Origin: an uncultured Eubacterium sp.
Lineage (GTDB): Bacteria; Bacillota; Clostridia; Lachnospirales; Lachnospiraceae
DNA length: 51,494 nucleotides
Assembly (NCBI GenBank): GCA_947384955.1
Contig: CANDJC010000016.1
Coordinates: 1 to 51,494, forward strand
Direction: 5' to 3'
In this document: piece after piece, positions 43,817 to 51,494 of the stretch
Numbering within the stretch: position 1 is the first letter of the stretch
Layout of the letters: every line of letters begins with the position of its first letter
The notes under the pieces: generated by a model
Database searches by the model: none
What the model saw: the letters and a program-made list of their open reading frames with translations, nothing else
Told to the model about the DNA's origin: nothing
Translations under genes and position numbers: made by a program

Positions 43817-45400
43817 ATGGGATTTTATCTGAATCCAGGAAACGACGGTTTCCAGCGAGCCGTCCAGTCTGAAATTTACGTAGATAAAACAGGACTGATT
43901 TCATACACAAATAAATGCTTAAATACCGAACAGCAGCATCTGTGTGTCAGCCGGCCGAGACGCTTCGGGAAATCCATGACACTGAACATGCTTGCTGCCT
44001 ATTACAGCTTAGGCTGCGATTCGAAAGAACTGTTTTCAGGATTTCTGATTGCAAAAGATGCTTCCTTTGACAGACACCGGAACCGATATGATGTTATTTA
44101 TCTGAATATGCAGCAGTTTCTTATTGAAACAGACGGACAAAAAGTAACTGAATATCTGGAACAGGAAGTTTTAAATGAGCTTTTAGAAGAATACAGAGAA
44201 TTCTTTCCAAAAACAGATATCCGTCTTGCCGCCGCTCTGCGCAGAATTTATCTGAAAACAAATAAAAAATTTATCTTCCTGATTGACGAATGGGACTGTG
44301 TGATGCGTGAAAAACAAAGCGACGAAGCCATGCAAAAGCAGTATCTTGATTTTTTAAGAAATCTTTTGAAAGACCAGCCTTATACAGCGCTTTCCTATAT
44401 GACAGGCATACTTCCCGTAAAAAAATACGGAGAGCATTCCGCGCTGAATATGTTCTGGGAATATTCTATGACAGACCAGAATTTCCTGGAGGAATACACG
44501 GGTTTTACAGAAGACGAGGTAAAAAAACTGTGCCAGAAATTTGACATGGATGTGACAGAAACCGGCAGCTGGTATGACGGATACGCATTTACAAAATTCC
44601 GCCACATCTATAATCCCCAGTCCATTGTCCGTGCCATGCTAAGCCGCCGTTTTTCAAATTACTGGACTTCTACAGAAGTCTATGATGCACTGAAAATCTA
44701 TCTGGACATGGATTTTGACGGCCTGCGTGCAGATATCACGCAAATGCTCGGAGGCGGACGCATTCCCGTCAATACACGCAGCTTCCGTAATGATATGAAA
44801 GACTTCCGCGTAAAAGACGACGTGCTGACTCTGTTAGTCCACCTTGGATATCTCGCCTATGACGCATCCGCAAAAGAAGTCTATATTCCAAACAGGGAAA
44901 TCCTGGAAGAATTTGAAAATGCCATAAGTACAGGCGGCTGGTCAGAAATTATGCATCTGTTAAAGGCTTCTGACAAACTGCTCCAGGACACCCTGCACGG
45001 CGATACCGCAAGCGTTGCCAGAGGACTTGACGCAGCGCATACCCAGGCCGCATCCATACTGGCTTACAACGACGAAAATTCGCTCAGCTGCGCAATCGGA
45101 CTTGCATATTACAGTGCAAGAAAAGATTACCGCATGTTCCGGGAACTGCCAGCCGGACACGGTTTTGCGGACATTGTGTTTCTGCCGCTCCCGCATACAG
45201 GAAAACCGGCACTTGTTGTCGAACTGAAATACCATAAGTCCGCCCATACAGCAATTGACCAGATAAAAAACAGAAACTATCCGCAGTCCCTGGAGGGCTA
45301 TTGCGGAGAAATACTGCTTGTAGGAATCAGCTATGACAAACACCGGATTGATAAACCGCACAGCTGCATAATAGAACAATGGCATAAACAGCTAAAATAA
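43817..45400 (+). CDS. AAA-ATPase-like / PD-(D/E)XK nuclease protein 2
   Basis: About 527 residues with the same domain order as the protein at 41908: QSEIYVDKTGLISYTN near residue 17-32, VSRPRRFGKSMTLNML near residue 43-58, FIFLIDEWDC (Walker B) and a nuclease domain with GHGFADIVFLPL and ALVVELKYHKS near residue 453-485. The ATG at 43817 has AAAAGGAG six bases upstream, so the longer frame from 43694 is not used. The two proteins differ clearly in sequence and are not a recent duplication. Confidence 0.9.
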   Translation: MGFYLNPGNDGFQRAVQSEIYVDKTGLISYTNKCLNTEQQHLCVSRPRRFGKSMTLNMLAAYYSLGCDSKELFSGFLIAKDASFDRHRNRYDVIYLNMQQFLIETDGQKVTEYLEQEVLNELLEEYREFFPKTDIRLAAALRRIYLKTNKKFIFLIDEWDCVMREKQSDEAMQKQYLDFLRNLLKDQPYTALSYMTGILPVKKYGEHSALNMFWEYSMTDQNFLEEYTGFTEDEVKKLCQKFDMDVTETGSWYDGYAFTKFRHIYNPQSIVRAMLSRRFSNYWTSTEVYDALKIYLDMDFDGLRADITQMLGGGRIPVNTRSFRNDMKDFRVKDDVLTLLVHLGYLAYDASAKEVYIPNREILEEFENAISTGGWSEIMHLLKASDKLLQDTLHGDTASVARGLDAAHTQAASILAYNDENSLSCAIGLAYYSARKDYRMFRELPAGHGFADIVFLPLPHTGKPALVVELKYHKSAHTAIDQIKNRNYPQSLEGYCGEILLVGISYDKHRIDKPHSCIIEQWHKQLK

Positions 45401-45417
45401 ATTCAAAAACGTCAAAC

Positions 45418-45457
45418 GCAGTATTTTAGCGGATATGTGCATCTGCTAAAATACTGC
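45418..45457. terminator. Bidirectional hairpin between convergent genes
   Basis: GCAGTATTTTAGC (45418-45430) and GCTAAAATACTGC (45445-45457) form a perfect 13-bp stem with a 14-base loop between the convergent ends of the ATPase and AraC genes. No long T-run follows on either strand, but position and symmetry suggest a shared terminator. Confidence 0.65.
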
Positions 45458-45490
45458 ATATTCGGCTGGCTAATTGTGGTGAATGAAAAG

Positions 45491-46342
45491 CTACGCCCGC
45501 GAATACTGGCTCGGATTCTGCCCAAACTCCCTTTTAAATGCCTTCAAAAAATTCGAATAATCCCGAAACCCGCACCACAGGCACGCATCCATCACCGGAC
45601 TGCCTCTGCGCAGCATATCCCTGGCGATAATGAGCCTTTTTTTCATAATATACTGATAAAGTGTCAGCCCCGTAAACTGTTTAAACTGTCTTCCAAGATA
45701 ATACTTGCTTGTATAAAATATGGAAGAAAGCAAGTCGAGGGATAATTCTTCTGTAATATGGTCATTAATATATGTAATAATCTGATTGATTTTCCCGCTC
45801 TCCGTCACATCCTGCTTCACGGAATCCGGCGCATCATAATATGCCCTGGAAACATGGACTAAGAACTCAGTCAGATATGCGGTGGCCAGCGCCGAGCTGC
45901 CTGTCTGGCTGCTGTATTTCGCTCTGGACATCTGGCTGCAGAGCTGTTTTAACAGGGCTATGCTCTGGCTGTCAGGGCGCACCAGCCTGCGGTCATTTCT
46001 GGCAGCATCCATAAAGCATGCGGTAAAATCTTCATCAAAAAAATACTGCAGATATTCAAAAAAGTCATTTGCAAGCCAGATAACAATCCGCTCATAAGGC
46101 TTGCCGGGACGGACATCCGAGCAGTGAAGGTCTGAGCTGCTGGTCAGAAGAATGTCTCCCGGCCGCAGCTTATAATTTCTGCCCTCGATAACATAATTTA
46201 CATTCCCGGACAGAAAAAAGAAAATTTCATAAAAGGGATGCTGGTGCGACTCCACTTTCGGGGGCGTTTCATTATAAAAATGGTGAAATTCGCAGAAGCG
46301 TTCTGTCATAATCTGGCTTGGGTTAAATTCTTCTTTGTACAT
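45491..46342 (-). CDS. AraC family transcriptional regulator
   Basis: About 283 residues: an N-terminal cupin (ESHQHPFYEIFFFLSGNVNY near residue 31-50, LRPGDILLTSSSDLHC) for effector sensing and a C-terminal AraC double helix-turn-helix (LDLLSSIFYTSKYYLGRQFK, then ACLWCGFRDYSNFLKAFKRE). It is divergent from the TRAP/mannonate operon and is the likely activator responding to a uronate or related sugar. The ATG at 46342 was used; a TTG three codons earlier is possible, and the ribosome site is weak. Confidence 0.92.
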   Translation of the reverse strand: MYKEEFNPSQIMTERFCEFHHFYNETPPKVESHQHPFYEIFFFLSGNVNYVIEGRNYKLRPGDILLTSSSDLHCSDVRPGKPYERIVIWLANDFFEYLQYFFDEDFTACFMDAARNDRRLVRPDSQSIALLKQLCSQMSRAKYSSQTGSSALATAYLTEFLVHVSRAYYDAPDSVKQDVTESGKINQIITYINDHITEELSLDLLSSIFYTSKYYLGRQFKQFTGLTLYQYIMKKRLIIARDMLRRGSPVMDACLWCGFRDYSNFLKAFKREFGQNPSQYSRA

Positions 46343-46468
46343 AATACACAAAACTCTCTTTCTAACGTTAAATAAACTGCACGAAAATATGATTTTTTAT
46401 TACTAGTATATAGCAATTTTCACCATATTTCAAGCAGTAACTGCCACGTATTTCCATTCAATTCCTGG

Positions 46469-46474
46469 TATACT
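46469..46474 (+). promoter_or_regulatory. Possible -10 box of the uronate operon
   Basis: TATACT lies 50 bases before dctP in the 181-base divergent region. No good -35 box sits 17 bases upstream, as expected for a promoter needing an AraC-type activator. Confidence 0.35.
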
Positions 46475-46523
46475 AAATTTAGCAGAACGGTTTTGCAAAA
46501 AAACGCAAAAGGAGGAAACAATT

Positions 46524-47555
46524 ATGAAACTACATTGCAGGATGCTGGCAGGACTTCTTAGTATCGGAATACTGGCAGCATCGCTTTCTGGCTGCGGTGC
46601 GGGCGGAAATGACCACCGCCGGATTATCCGTATCGGACACAACCAGGCCACAGACCACCCGACTAATATTGCACTTATGGCTTTTGAGGAGTATATTGAA
46701 AGCAGACTTGGGGACAAATACAATGTAGAAGTATACCCCAGCGAACTGTTAGGCTCCCAGACTGACATGGTCCAGCTGACACAGACCGGCGCTATTGATT
46801 TTTGCGTAGCCAGCAACTCCATTCTGGAAACATTTTCAGAAAATTACACTCTGTTTAATCTGCCATACTTATTTGCTTCTGCCGAAGCATACCACATGTC
46901 CATGGACGATACACAAATCGCAGACCCGATTTTCGAATCTACGAAGCAGGCCGGATTTGAAGCGGTCACATGGATTGATGCCGGCACGCGCAATTTTTAT
47001 ACTGTATCTACGCCGATTGAGTCTCCGGCGGATTTAAAGGGCCTGAAAATCAGAGTCCAGCAGTCGCCGACCAATGTCGAGATGATGCGCCTGTTAGGAG
47101 GCTCCGCAACACCGATGGGATTTGGCGAAGTATATACGGCTCTGCAGTCAAAAGTCATTGACGGAGCCGAAAATAACGAAATGGCGCTGACCTCAAACGG
47201 GCACGGCGATGTGTGCAAATATTATTCCTATGACATGCATCAGATGATTCCTGATATTTTAATCGGCAACTGTGCATTTTTAGACGAGCTGCCGGAGGAA
47301 GAGCGCGCTATTTTCGAAGAAGGCTTTCAGCTTGTAAACAGCGTCGAACGGGAAGAATGGGTCAAAGCGGTAGAAGCCGCAAAAAATAAAGCGGAAAATG
47401 AGCAGGGCGTTTCTTTCCTGTATCCGGATACAAAACCGTTCCAGGAAATCTGCGAATCCATGCACGCTTCCATGCTCGAGCAGTACCCTGACCTGAAACC
47501 GATTTATGAAAAAATTCAGGAATACAATACACAGTATCCGTCAGAAGCAGAATAG
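46524..47555 (+). CDS. dctP: TRAP transporter substrate-binding lipoprotein (DctP)
   Basis: The 343-residue protein has a lipoprotein signal (hydrophobic segment, then LSGC at residues 21-24) and the DctP fold: IRIGHNQATDHPTN, EVYPSELLGSQTDMVQLTQTG near residue 72-92, LKGLKIRVQQSPTN with the conserved Arg near residue 175, and GFGEVYTALQSKVIDGAENN. It binds the substrate outside the membrane for the DctQM permease. Genes downstream suggest a hexuronate or aldonate. AAAGGAGG lies 8 bases before the ATG. Confidence 0.94.
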   Translation: MKLHCRMLAGLLSIGILAASLSGCGAGGNDHRRIIRIGHNQATDHPTNIALMAFEEYIESRLGDKYNVEVYPSELLGSQTDMVQLTQTGAIDFCVASNSILETFSENYTLFNLPYLFASAEAYHMSMDDTQIADPIFESTKQAGFEAVTWIDAGTRNFYTVSTPIESPADLKGLKIRVQQSPTNVEMMRLLGGSATPMGFGEVYTALQSKVIDGAENNEMALTSNGHGDVCKYYSYDMHQMIPDILIGNCAFLDELPEEERAIFEEGFQLVNSVEREEWVKAVEAAKNKAENEQGVSFLYPDTKPFQEICESMHASMLEQYPDLKPIYEKIQEYNTQYPSEAE

Positions 47556-47568
47556 GAGGGATTGATAA

Positions 47569-48054
47569 ATGAAAGCATTTCGAAATGGAATTACGCGTGT
47601 TTTAAATGTTCTGGCTGGAATCAGCTTTCTTGCAATGGTAATCCTGACCTGCTGGCAGGTACTGACGCGTTATGTACTGCAGAATCCGTCTACCTGGTCG
47701 GAAGAGCTGGTCAGCTACCTGTTTGCCTGGATGAGCCTGCTTGGTGCTTCTCTGGTTACCTGTGAACGGGGGCATATGAATATACCGATTATTGTAGAGC
47801 AGTTTTCCATGCCTGTGCAGAAAGGCTTAAACTGTCTGGGCGAAATCATCGCGTTTTTATTTTCTGCGACCATCCTTGTATTCGGCGGCGTGCAGATTAC
47901 ATCGCTGGCAATGGGACAGATGACTTCTTCACTCGGCGTGCCGATTGGAATTTTTTATATCGTGCTGCCGCTGTGCGGAATTTTAAATATGATTTATACA
48001 GTTTTAAATATTGTGGATATTATACAGGGCCAGACAGAAAAGGAGGCGGTGTAA
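47569..48054 (+). CDS. dctQ: TRAP transporter small permease (DctQ)
   Basis: The 161-residue membrane protein has four hydrophobic segments and the DctQ pattern STWSEELVSYLFAWMSLLGA near residue 42-61. It pairs with DctM. The ribosome site AGGAGG lies in the 13-base gap after dctP, and the gene stops directly before the dctM ATG. Confidence 0.93.
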   Translation: MKAFRNGITRVLNVLAGISFLAMVILTCWQVLTRYVLQNPSTWSEELVSYLFAWMSLLGASLVTCERGHMNIPIIVEQFSMPVQKGLNCLGEIIAFLFSATILVFGGVQITSLAMGQMTSSLGVPIGIFYIVLPLCGILNMIYTVLNIVDIIQGQTEKEAV

Positions 48055-49356
48055 ATGGCAATTCAGTCACTTGTTATTATTCTTGTTGTATTATTAATCC
48101 TGCTTGCACTCGGAGTTCCGATTGCATATTCCATCGGAATCTCTGCCCTGGTGGCTATTCTGCAGACAGTACCTCTTGATATTTCTGTTGTTACAGCCGC
48201 TCAGAGAACATTCGTAGGCATGAGCAAGTTCAGCCTGACTGCCATTCCGTTTTTCATTCTGGCCGGCAATCTGATGAACCAGGGCGGAATCGCAAAGCGT
48301 CTGGTAGATTTTGTTATGGCAATCCTCGGCAAGCTGCCGGGAGCCCTGCTTGTAACAAACGCCGGCGCAAACGCCCTGTTCGGAGCCATTTCCGGTTCTG
48401 CTTCCGCCGCAGCTGCCGCAGTAGGCAGCATGGTCAAAGAAGGCGAAGAAGAGCTTGGCTACGACCCTGCTTTATGTGCTGCAACCAATGGGGCATCTGC
48501 TCCGTCTGGTTTATTAATACCTCCATCAAACGCGCTGATTACATATTCGCTGGCTTCCGGCGGCACATCGGTTGCTGCCCTGTTCCTTGGCGGATATGTG
48601 CCGGGATTTCTGTGGGCTTTATGCTGTATTATCGTCGGCGTCATCCTTGCAAAACGCAAAGGATATAAAGGCGCTGAAGGAAAATATGACTGGAAAAACC
48701 TCGCATCCACAACTATAAGCGCTCTGCCGGCGCTCTCCCTGATTGTTATCGTAATCGGAGGAATCGTAGCAGGCGTATTTACAGCTACAGAAGGCTCGGC
48801 AATTGCAGTCGTTTACGCACTCATCCTCGGTGTTTTATACCGTAACATTACCCTGAAATCCTTTTGGGAAATCGTGGTAAGCAGTGCGAAGATGAGCGGC
48901 ATGGTAGTATTCTTAATCGGTGTATCGAACATTTTAGGATGGGTTATGGCGTTTATGCAGATTCCTCAGGCTGTTTCCGCAGCGCTGTTAGGTCTGACAG
49001 ATAACTATATTTTAATACTGCTTATCATGAATGTCATTCTTTTAATTGCGGGGACTTTCATGGATGTAACTCCAGCCATCCTTATTTTTACACCGCTGTT
49101 TTTACCGATTGTACAGACATTCGGCATGCATCCGGTACATTTCGGCCTGATTTTAGTTTACAACCTGTGTATTGGAAATATTACCCCTCCGGTAGGGAAC
49201 ACGCTGTTTGTAGCTATCAAGGTCGGCGATACTTCACTGGCTAAGACAATACCGTATATGCTATGGTATTATGCAGCAATTTTATTAGGACTTCTATTAA
49301 TCACTTATGTTCCGTTCTTAAGCACCGGCTTGCCGATGGCTGCGGGACTCATTTAA
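48055..49356 (+). CDS. dctM: TRAP transporter large permease (DctM)
   Basis: The 433-residue protein has about twelve membrane segments and typical DctM motifs: LALGVPIAYSIGISAL, FFILAGNLMNQGGIAKRLVDF near residue 67-87, NALFGAISGSASAAAAAVG, and NITPPVGNTLFVA near residue 377. It drives sodium- or proton-coupled uptake of the DctP-bound substrate. Its ATG follows the dctQ stop with no gap (TAAATG), with GGAGG 8 bases upstream. Confidence 0.95.
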   Translation: MAIQSLVIILVVLLILLALGVPIAYSIGISALVAILQTVPLDISVVTAAQRTFVGMSKFSLTAIPFFILAGNLMNQGGIAKRLVDFVMAILGKLPGALLVTNAGANALFGAISGSASAAAAAVGSMVKEGEEELGYDPALCAATNGASAPSGLLIPPSNALITYSLASGGTSVAALFLGGYVPGFLWALCCIIVGVILAKRKGYKGAEGKYDWKNLASTTISALPALSLIVIVIGGIVAGVFTATEGSAIAVVYALILGVLYRNITLKSFWEIVVSSAKMSGMVVFLIGVSNILGWVMAFMQIPQAVSAALLGLTDNYILILLIMNVILLIAGTFMDVTPAILIFTPLFLPIVQTFGMHPVHFGLILVYNLCIGNITPPVGNTLFVAIKVGDTSLAKTIPYMLWYYAAILLGLLLITYVPFLSTGLPMAAGLI

Positions 49357-49377
49357 TAACGAAAGGAGAAACATATT

Positions 49378-50457
49378 ATGCAAATGACATTTCGCTGGTA
49401 TGGCGAAGGAAACGACAGCATCACGCCTGAAATGATTAAACAGATTCCAGGCGTAACCGGACTGGTATGGGCGCTGCATGACAAACAGGCCGGAGAAGTC
49501 TGGGAAGTAGAAGAAATCGAGAAAGCAAGGCAGCAGATTGAGGGCGCAGGCTTTAACATGGATGTCGTAGAAAGCGTCAACGTCCATGACGATATCAAAA
49601 TCGGCCTTCCGACCAGAGACAAGTACATTGAAAACTACAAAACCACACTGCGCAATCTTGCAAAATTCGGTGTCAAGGTCGTTACTTACAATTTTATGCC
49701 GATTTTTGACTGGACAAGAACAGACCTGTTCCATCCGTTAGAAGACGGCTCGACAGCTCTGTTTTATGAAAAAGACCGTATTCATGACGATTATAAGGAA
49801 ATGGCAGACTATATTTTAAATAACTTAAACGGCATGACATTTCCTGGCTGGGAACCGGAGCGAATGGCAAAATTAGACGAGCTTTTTGAAGCATACCGTC
49901 CGGTAACGAAGGAAAAACTATGGGAGAACCTGAAATATTTCCTGGAAGCAATTATGCCGGTCTGCCACGAAACAGATATTAAAATGGCAATTCATCAGGA
50001 CGACCCGCCATGGGATATTTTCGGCATCCCGCGTCTGCTCTGCGACAAAGAAGCAATCGGCCGCTTTTTGAATATGGTAGACGACGAATACAACTGCCTG
50101 TGCCTGTGCTCCGGCTCGCTTGGTGCAAATAAGGAAAATAATGTGGCTGATATTGTCCGCACTTACTGCGACCGTATCGCATTTGCCCATATCCGCAACG
50201 TGCGCCATTATCCAAACGGAGATTTCACAGAGGCTTCCCACCGCGACTGCGACGGCGATACAGGCATTCTGGATATTGTAAAAGCATACCATGACTGCGG
50301 CTATACCGGTTATGTACGCCCGGACCACGGACGCCATATCTGGGGCGAGAAATGCAGACCTGGCTACGGCCTTTATGACCGCGCTCTTGGAATCATGTAT
50401 CTGTGGGGCTGCTGGGATATGCTGGAAAAGACCGAAGGGAAGGTTTCAAAATCATAA
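49378..50457 (+). CDS. uxuA: D-mannonate dehydratase
   Basis: The 359-residue TIM-barrel enzyme has MTFRWYGEGNDSITPEMIKQ at its start, VVTYNFMPIFDWTRTDL near residue 101-117, MAIHQDDPPW near residue 202 (metal-binding His), LCLCSGSLGA (Cys) and RPDHGRHIWGE near residue 313, as in UxuA. It converts D-mannonate to 2-keto-3-deoxygluconate in glucuronate breakdown. It follows the transporter by 21 bases in the same operon. Confidence 0.95.
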   Translation: MQMTFRWYGEGNDSITPEMIKQIPGVTGLVWALHDKQAGEVWEVEEIEKARQQIEGAGFNMDVVESVNVHDDIKIGLPTRDKYIENYKTTLRNLAKFGVKVVTYNFMPIFDWTRTDLFHPLEDGSTALFYEKDRIHDDYKEMADYILNNLNGMTFPGWEPERMAKLDELFEAYRPVTKEKLWENLKYFLEAIMPVCHETDIKMAIHQDDPPWDIFGIPRLLCDKEAIGRFLNMVDDEYNCLCLCSGSLGANKENNVADIVRTYCDRIAFAHIRNVRHYPNGDFTEASHRDCDGDTGILDIVKAYHDCGYTGYVRPDHGRHIWGEKCRPGYGLYDRALGIMYLWGCWDMLEKTEGKVSKS

Positions 50458-50475
50458 TTTTGAGAGGAGAACAAA

Positions 50476-51318
50476 ATGAATTTACCTTTAAACATTGATT
50501 TTTCAGGAAAAGTAGTAGTTGTCACCGGAGCCGGCGGCGTTTTATGCGGCGATATGGCAAAAGCGTTTGCTCAGGCCGGTGCAAAAGTAGCTGCCCTGGA
50601 TTTAAATGAAGAAGCAGTCAAAAAACTGGCTGACGAATGCAAAGCTCAGGGATATATCTGCGAAGGCTATAAAGCAAACGTGCTCGAGCCGGAAGCGCTT
50701 GCACAGGTCCATGAGGCTGTATTAAAAGACCTCGGCCCGTGCGACATTCTCGTAAACGGCGCCGGCGGCAATAATCCAAGAGCAACCACCGACAACGAGT
50801 ACCATCATGAAGCAAAGGAAGGCCAGAAGACCTTTTTTGACCTGGATGCGGCCGGCGTGGATTTTGTATTCAAGCTGAATTTCCAGGGAACCCTGCTTCC
50901 GACACAGCAGTTCGCAAAAGATATGGCTGAGAAAAAATCCGGCTGTATTTTAAATATTTCTTCGATGAATGCTTATATTCCGCTTACTAAAATACCGGCT
51001 TATTCGGGTGCAAAGGCTGCTATTTCCAACTTTACTCAGTGGCTGGCTACTCACTTCGCCGGAACCGGAATCCGCTGCAATGCTATCGCTCCTGGATTTT
51101 TAGTGTCTAACCAGAACCGGGCGCTGCTGTTTAACGAAGACGGAACACCGACTGCGCGTTCTAAGAAAATCTTAAACGGAACGCCGACCGGACGTTTTGT
51201 GGACAGCGAAGAGCTGCTTGGTGGCGTATTCTTCCTGTGCGATGATAAAGCTGCCAGTGCGATTACGGGAGTGGTGCTGCCGATAGATGCTGGGTTTGCT
51301 GCTTATTCAGGTGTTTAA
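50476..51318 (+). CDS. SDR oxidoreductase, probable D-mannonate (fructuronate) reductase
   Basis: The 280-residue short-chain dehydrogenase has VVVTGAGGVLCGDMAKAF near residue 14-31 (NAD(P) loop), LVNGAGGNNP, ISSMNAYIPLTKIPAYSGAK with the Ser/YxxxK catalytic residues near residue 158-177, and GVVLPIDAGF at the end. SDR enzymes next to uxuA commonly act as D-mannonate oxidoreductase in place of UxuB. AGAGGAG lies eight bases before the ATG. Enzyme class is sure, substrate inferred from context. Confidence 0.88.
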   Translation: MNLPLNIDFSGKVVVVTGAGGVLCGDMAKAFAQAGAKVAALDLNEEAVKKLADECKAQGYICEGYKANVLEPEALAQVHEAVLKDLGPCDILVNGAGGNNPRATTDNEYHHEAKEGQKTFFDLDAAGVDFVFKLNFQGTLLPTQQFAKDMAEKKSGCILNISSMNAYIPLTKIPAYSGAKAAISNFTQWLATHFAGTGIRCNAIAPGFLVSNQNRALLFNEDGTPTARSKKILNGTPTGRFVDSEELLGGVFFLCDDKAASAITGVVLPIDAGFAAYSGV

Positions 51319-51393
51319 AAAAATTCATAGCATGTGCGCTGTCTGCGCGGAGTAAGCTGGACAGTGTGCATATGATGTATGGGGTTTTTAGAT

Positions 51394-51434
51394 AAAGCCG
51401 GCGGGCTGTGCGGAAGGTACAGGCCGTCGGCTTT
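51394..51434 (+). terminator. Hairpin after the mannonate operon
   Basis: AAAGCCGGCGGGCTGT pairs with ACAGGCCGTCGGCTTT around a nine-base loop (one or two mismatches/wobbles). Another imperfect hairpin (CATGTGC...GTGCATATG) lies at about 51330-51375. No long T-run follows; a terminator role is likely but not certain. Confidence 0.55.
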
Positions 51435-51440
51435 GTGATT

Positions 51441-51494
51441 GGCTGCGCGGACGCCGGGTGACGGGAAGATGCACCGGATTCCTGGGACGGCTCC
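51441..51494 (+). repeat. Dispersed palindromic repeat, copy D (cut by window end)
   Basis: GGCTGCGCGGACGCCGGGTG and the core that follows match the outer flank and right arm of the element at 40985-41225 read in reverse, including the ACGGCTCC end. The copy continues beyond the window. Confidence 0.75.

Overview
The window looks like chromosomal DNA of a Gram-positive gut Clostridia, most likely Lachnospiraceae. This is inferred from strong AGGAGG-type ribosome sites, a bifunctional PBP1, a LoaP-type NusG paralog, Rpn/Uma2-type PD-(D/E)XK genes, TRAP-linked mannonate genes and a low-to-moderate GC content. Species cannot be told from the sequence alone. I saw no rRNA, tRNA, CRISPR array or intact insertion sequence.

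Layout. (1) 1-1345: a roughly 300-350-bp segment carrying the end of an Rpn-type nuclease gene is present twice, flanking a Uma2-family gene. (2) 1360-29670: a large minus-strand surface-polysaccharide (capsule/EPS) locus. In transcription order it holds an XRE regulator, a Wzz-like protein fused to a degenerate BY-kinase-like domain, a structured leader, the LoaP antiterminator, glycosyltransferases, an acyltransferase, Wzy, Wzx, a UDP-HexNAc dehydrogenase, LicD, methyltransferases, a nucleotidyltransferase-PLP enzyme fusion, two large GT-C-like membrane proteins, a GT2-GtrA fusion, a radical SAM/SPASM protein and, behind a strong terminator, the UDP-L-FucNAc genes fnlA-fnlB-fnlC. The middle of the locus (about 8-26 kb) is clearly more AT-rich than its flanks. 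(3) 30163-32033: a HicB-like gene, another Rpn remnant and an orphan CDP-glucose 4,6-dehydratase. (4) 32151-35643: PBP1 and YigZ. (5) 35755-40726: a minus-strand operon of an acyltransferase, a two-component system, APS kinase and a sulfotransferase. (6) 40727-41279: a palindromic MITE-like repeat, with relatives elsewhere in the window. (7) 41280-45400: a family-4 uracil-DNA glycosylase and two divergent AAA-ATPase/PD-(D/E)XK paralogs. (8) 45491-51318: an AraC regulator divergent from a TRAP transporter plus mannonate dehydratase and a mannonate/fructuronate-type reductase.

Main discovery. Five genes of the polysaccharide locus each contain a run of exactly nine G on the coding strand: a GT4 glycosyltransferase, a methyltransferase, both GT-C-like proteins and the radical SAM protein. 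All five are in frame here. None of the core assembly or nucleotide-sugar genes has such a run. This is the pattern of phase-variable contingency genes and predicts up to 2^5 glycan states of one polymer, with tailoring switched while the backbone machinery stays on.

How the genes may fit together. FnlABC would supply UDP-FucNAc and the dehydrogenase a UDP-HexNAc uronate. Glycosyltransferases build the unit, Wzx flips it, Wzy polymerises it and the Wzz-like protein sets length. GT2-GtrA plus the GT-C-like proteins may add side sugars outside the membrane. The nucleotidyltransferase-PLP fusion, a methyltransferase and LicD may add a phospho-amino-alcohol such as phosphoethanolamine. LoaP, with a leader that can fold in two exclusive ways, probably controls elongation through the long operon. 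A priming glycosyltransferase was not found in the window. The APS kinase/sulfotransferase pair suggests that a second surface glycan is sulfated.
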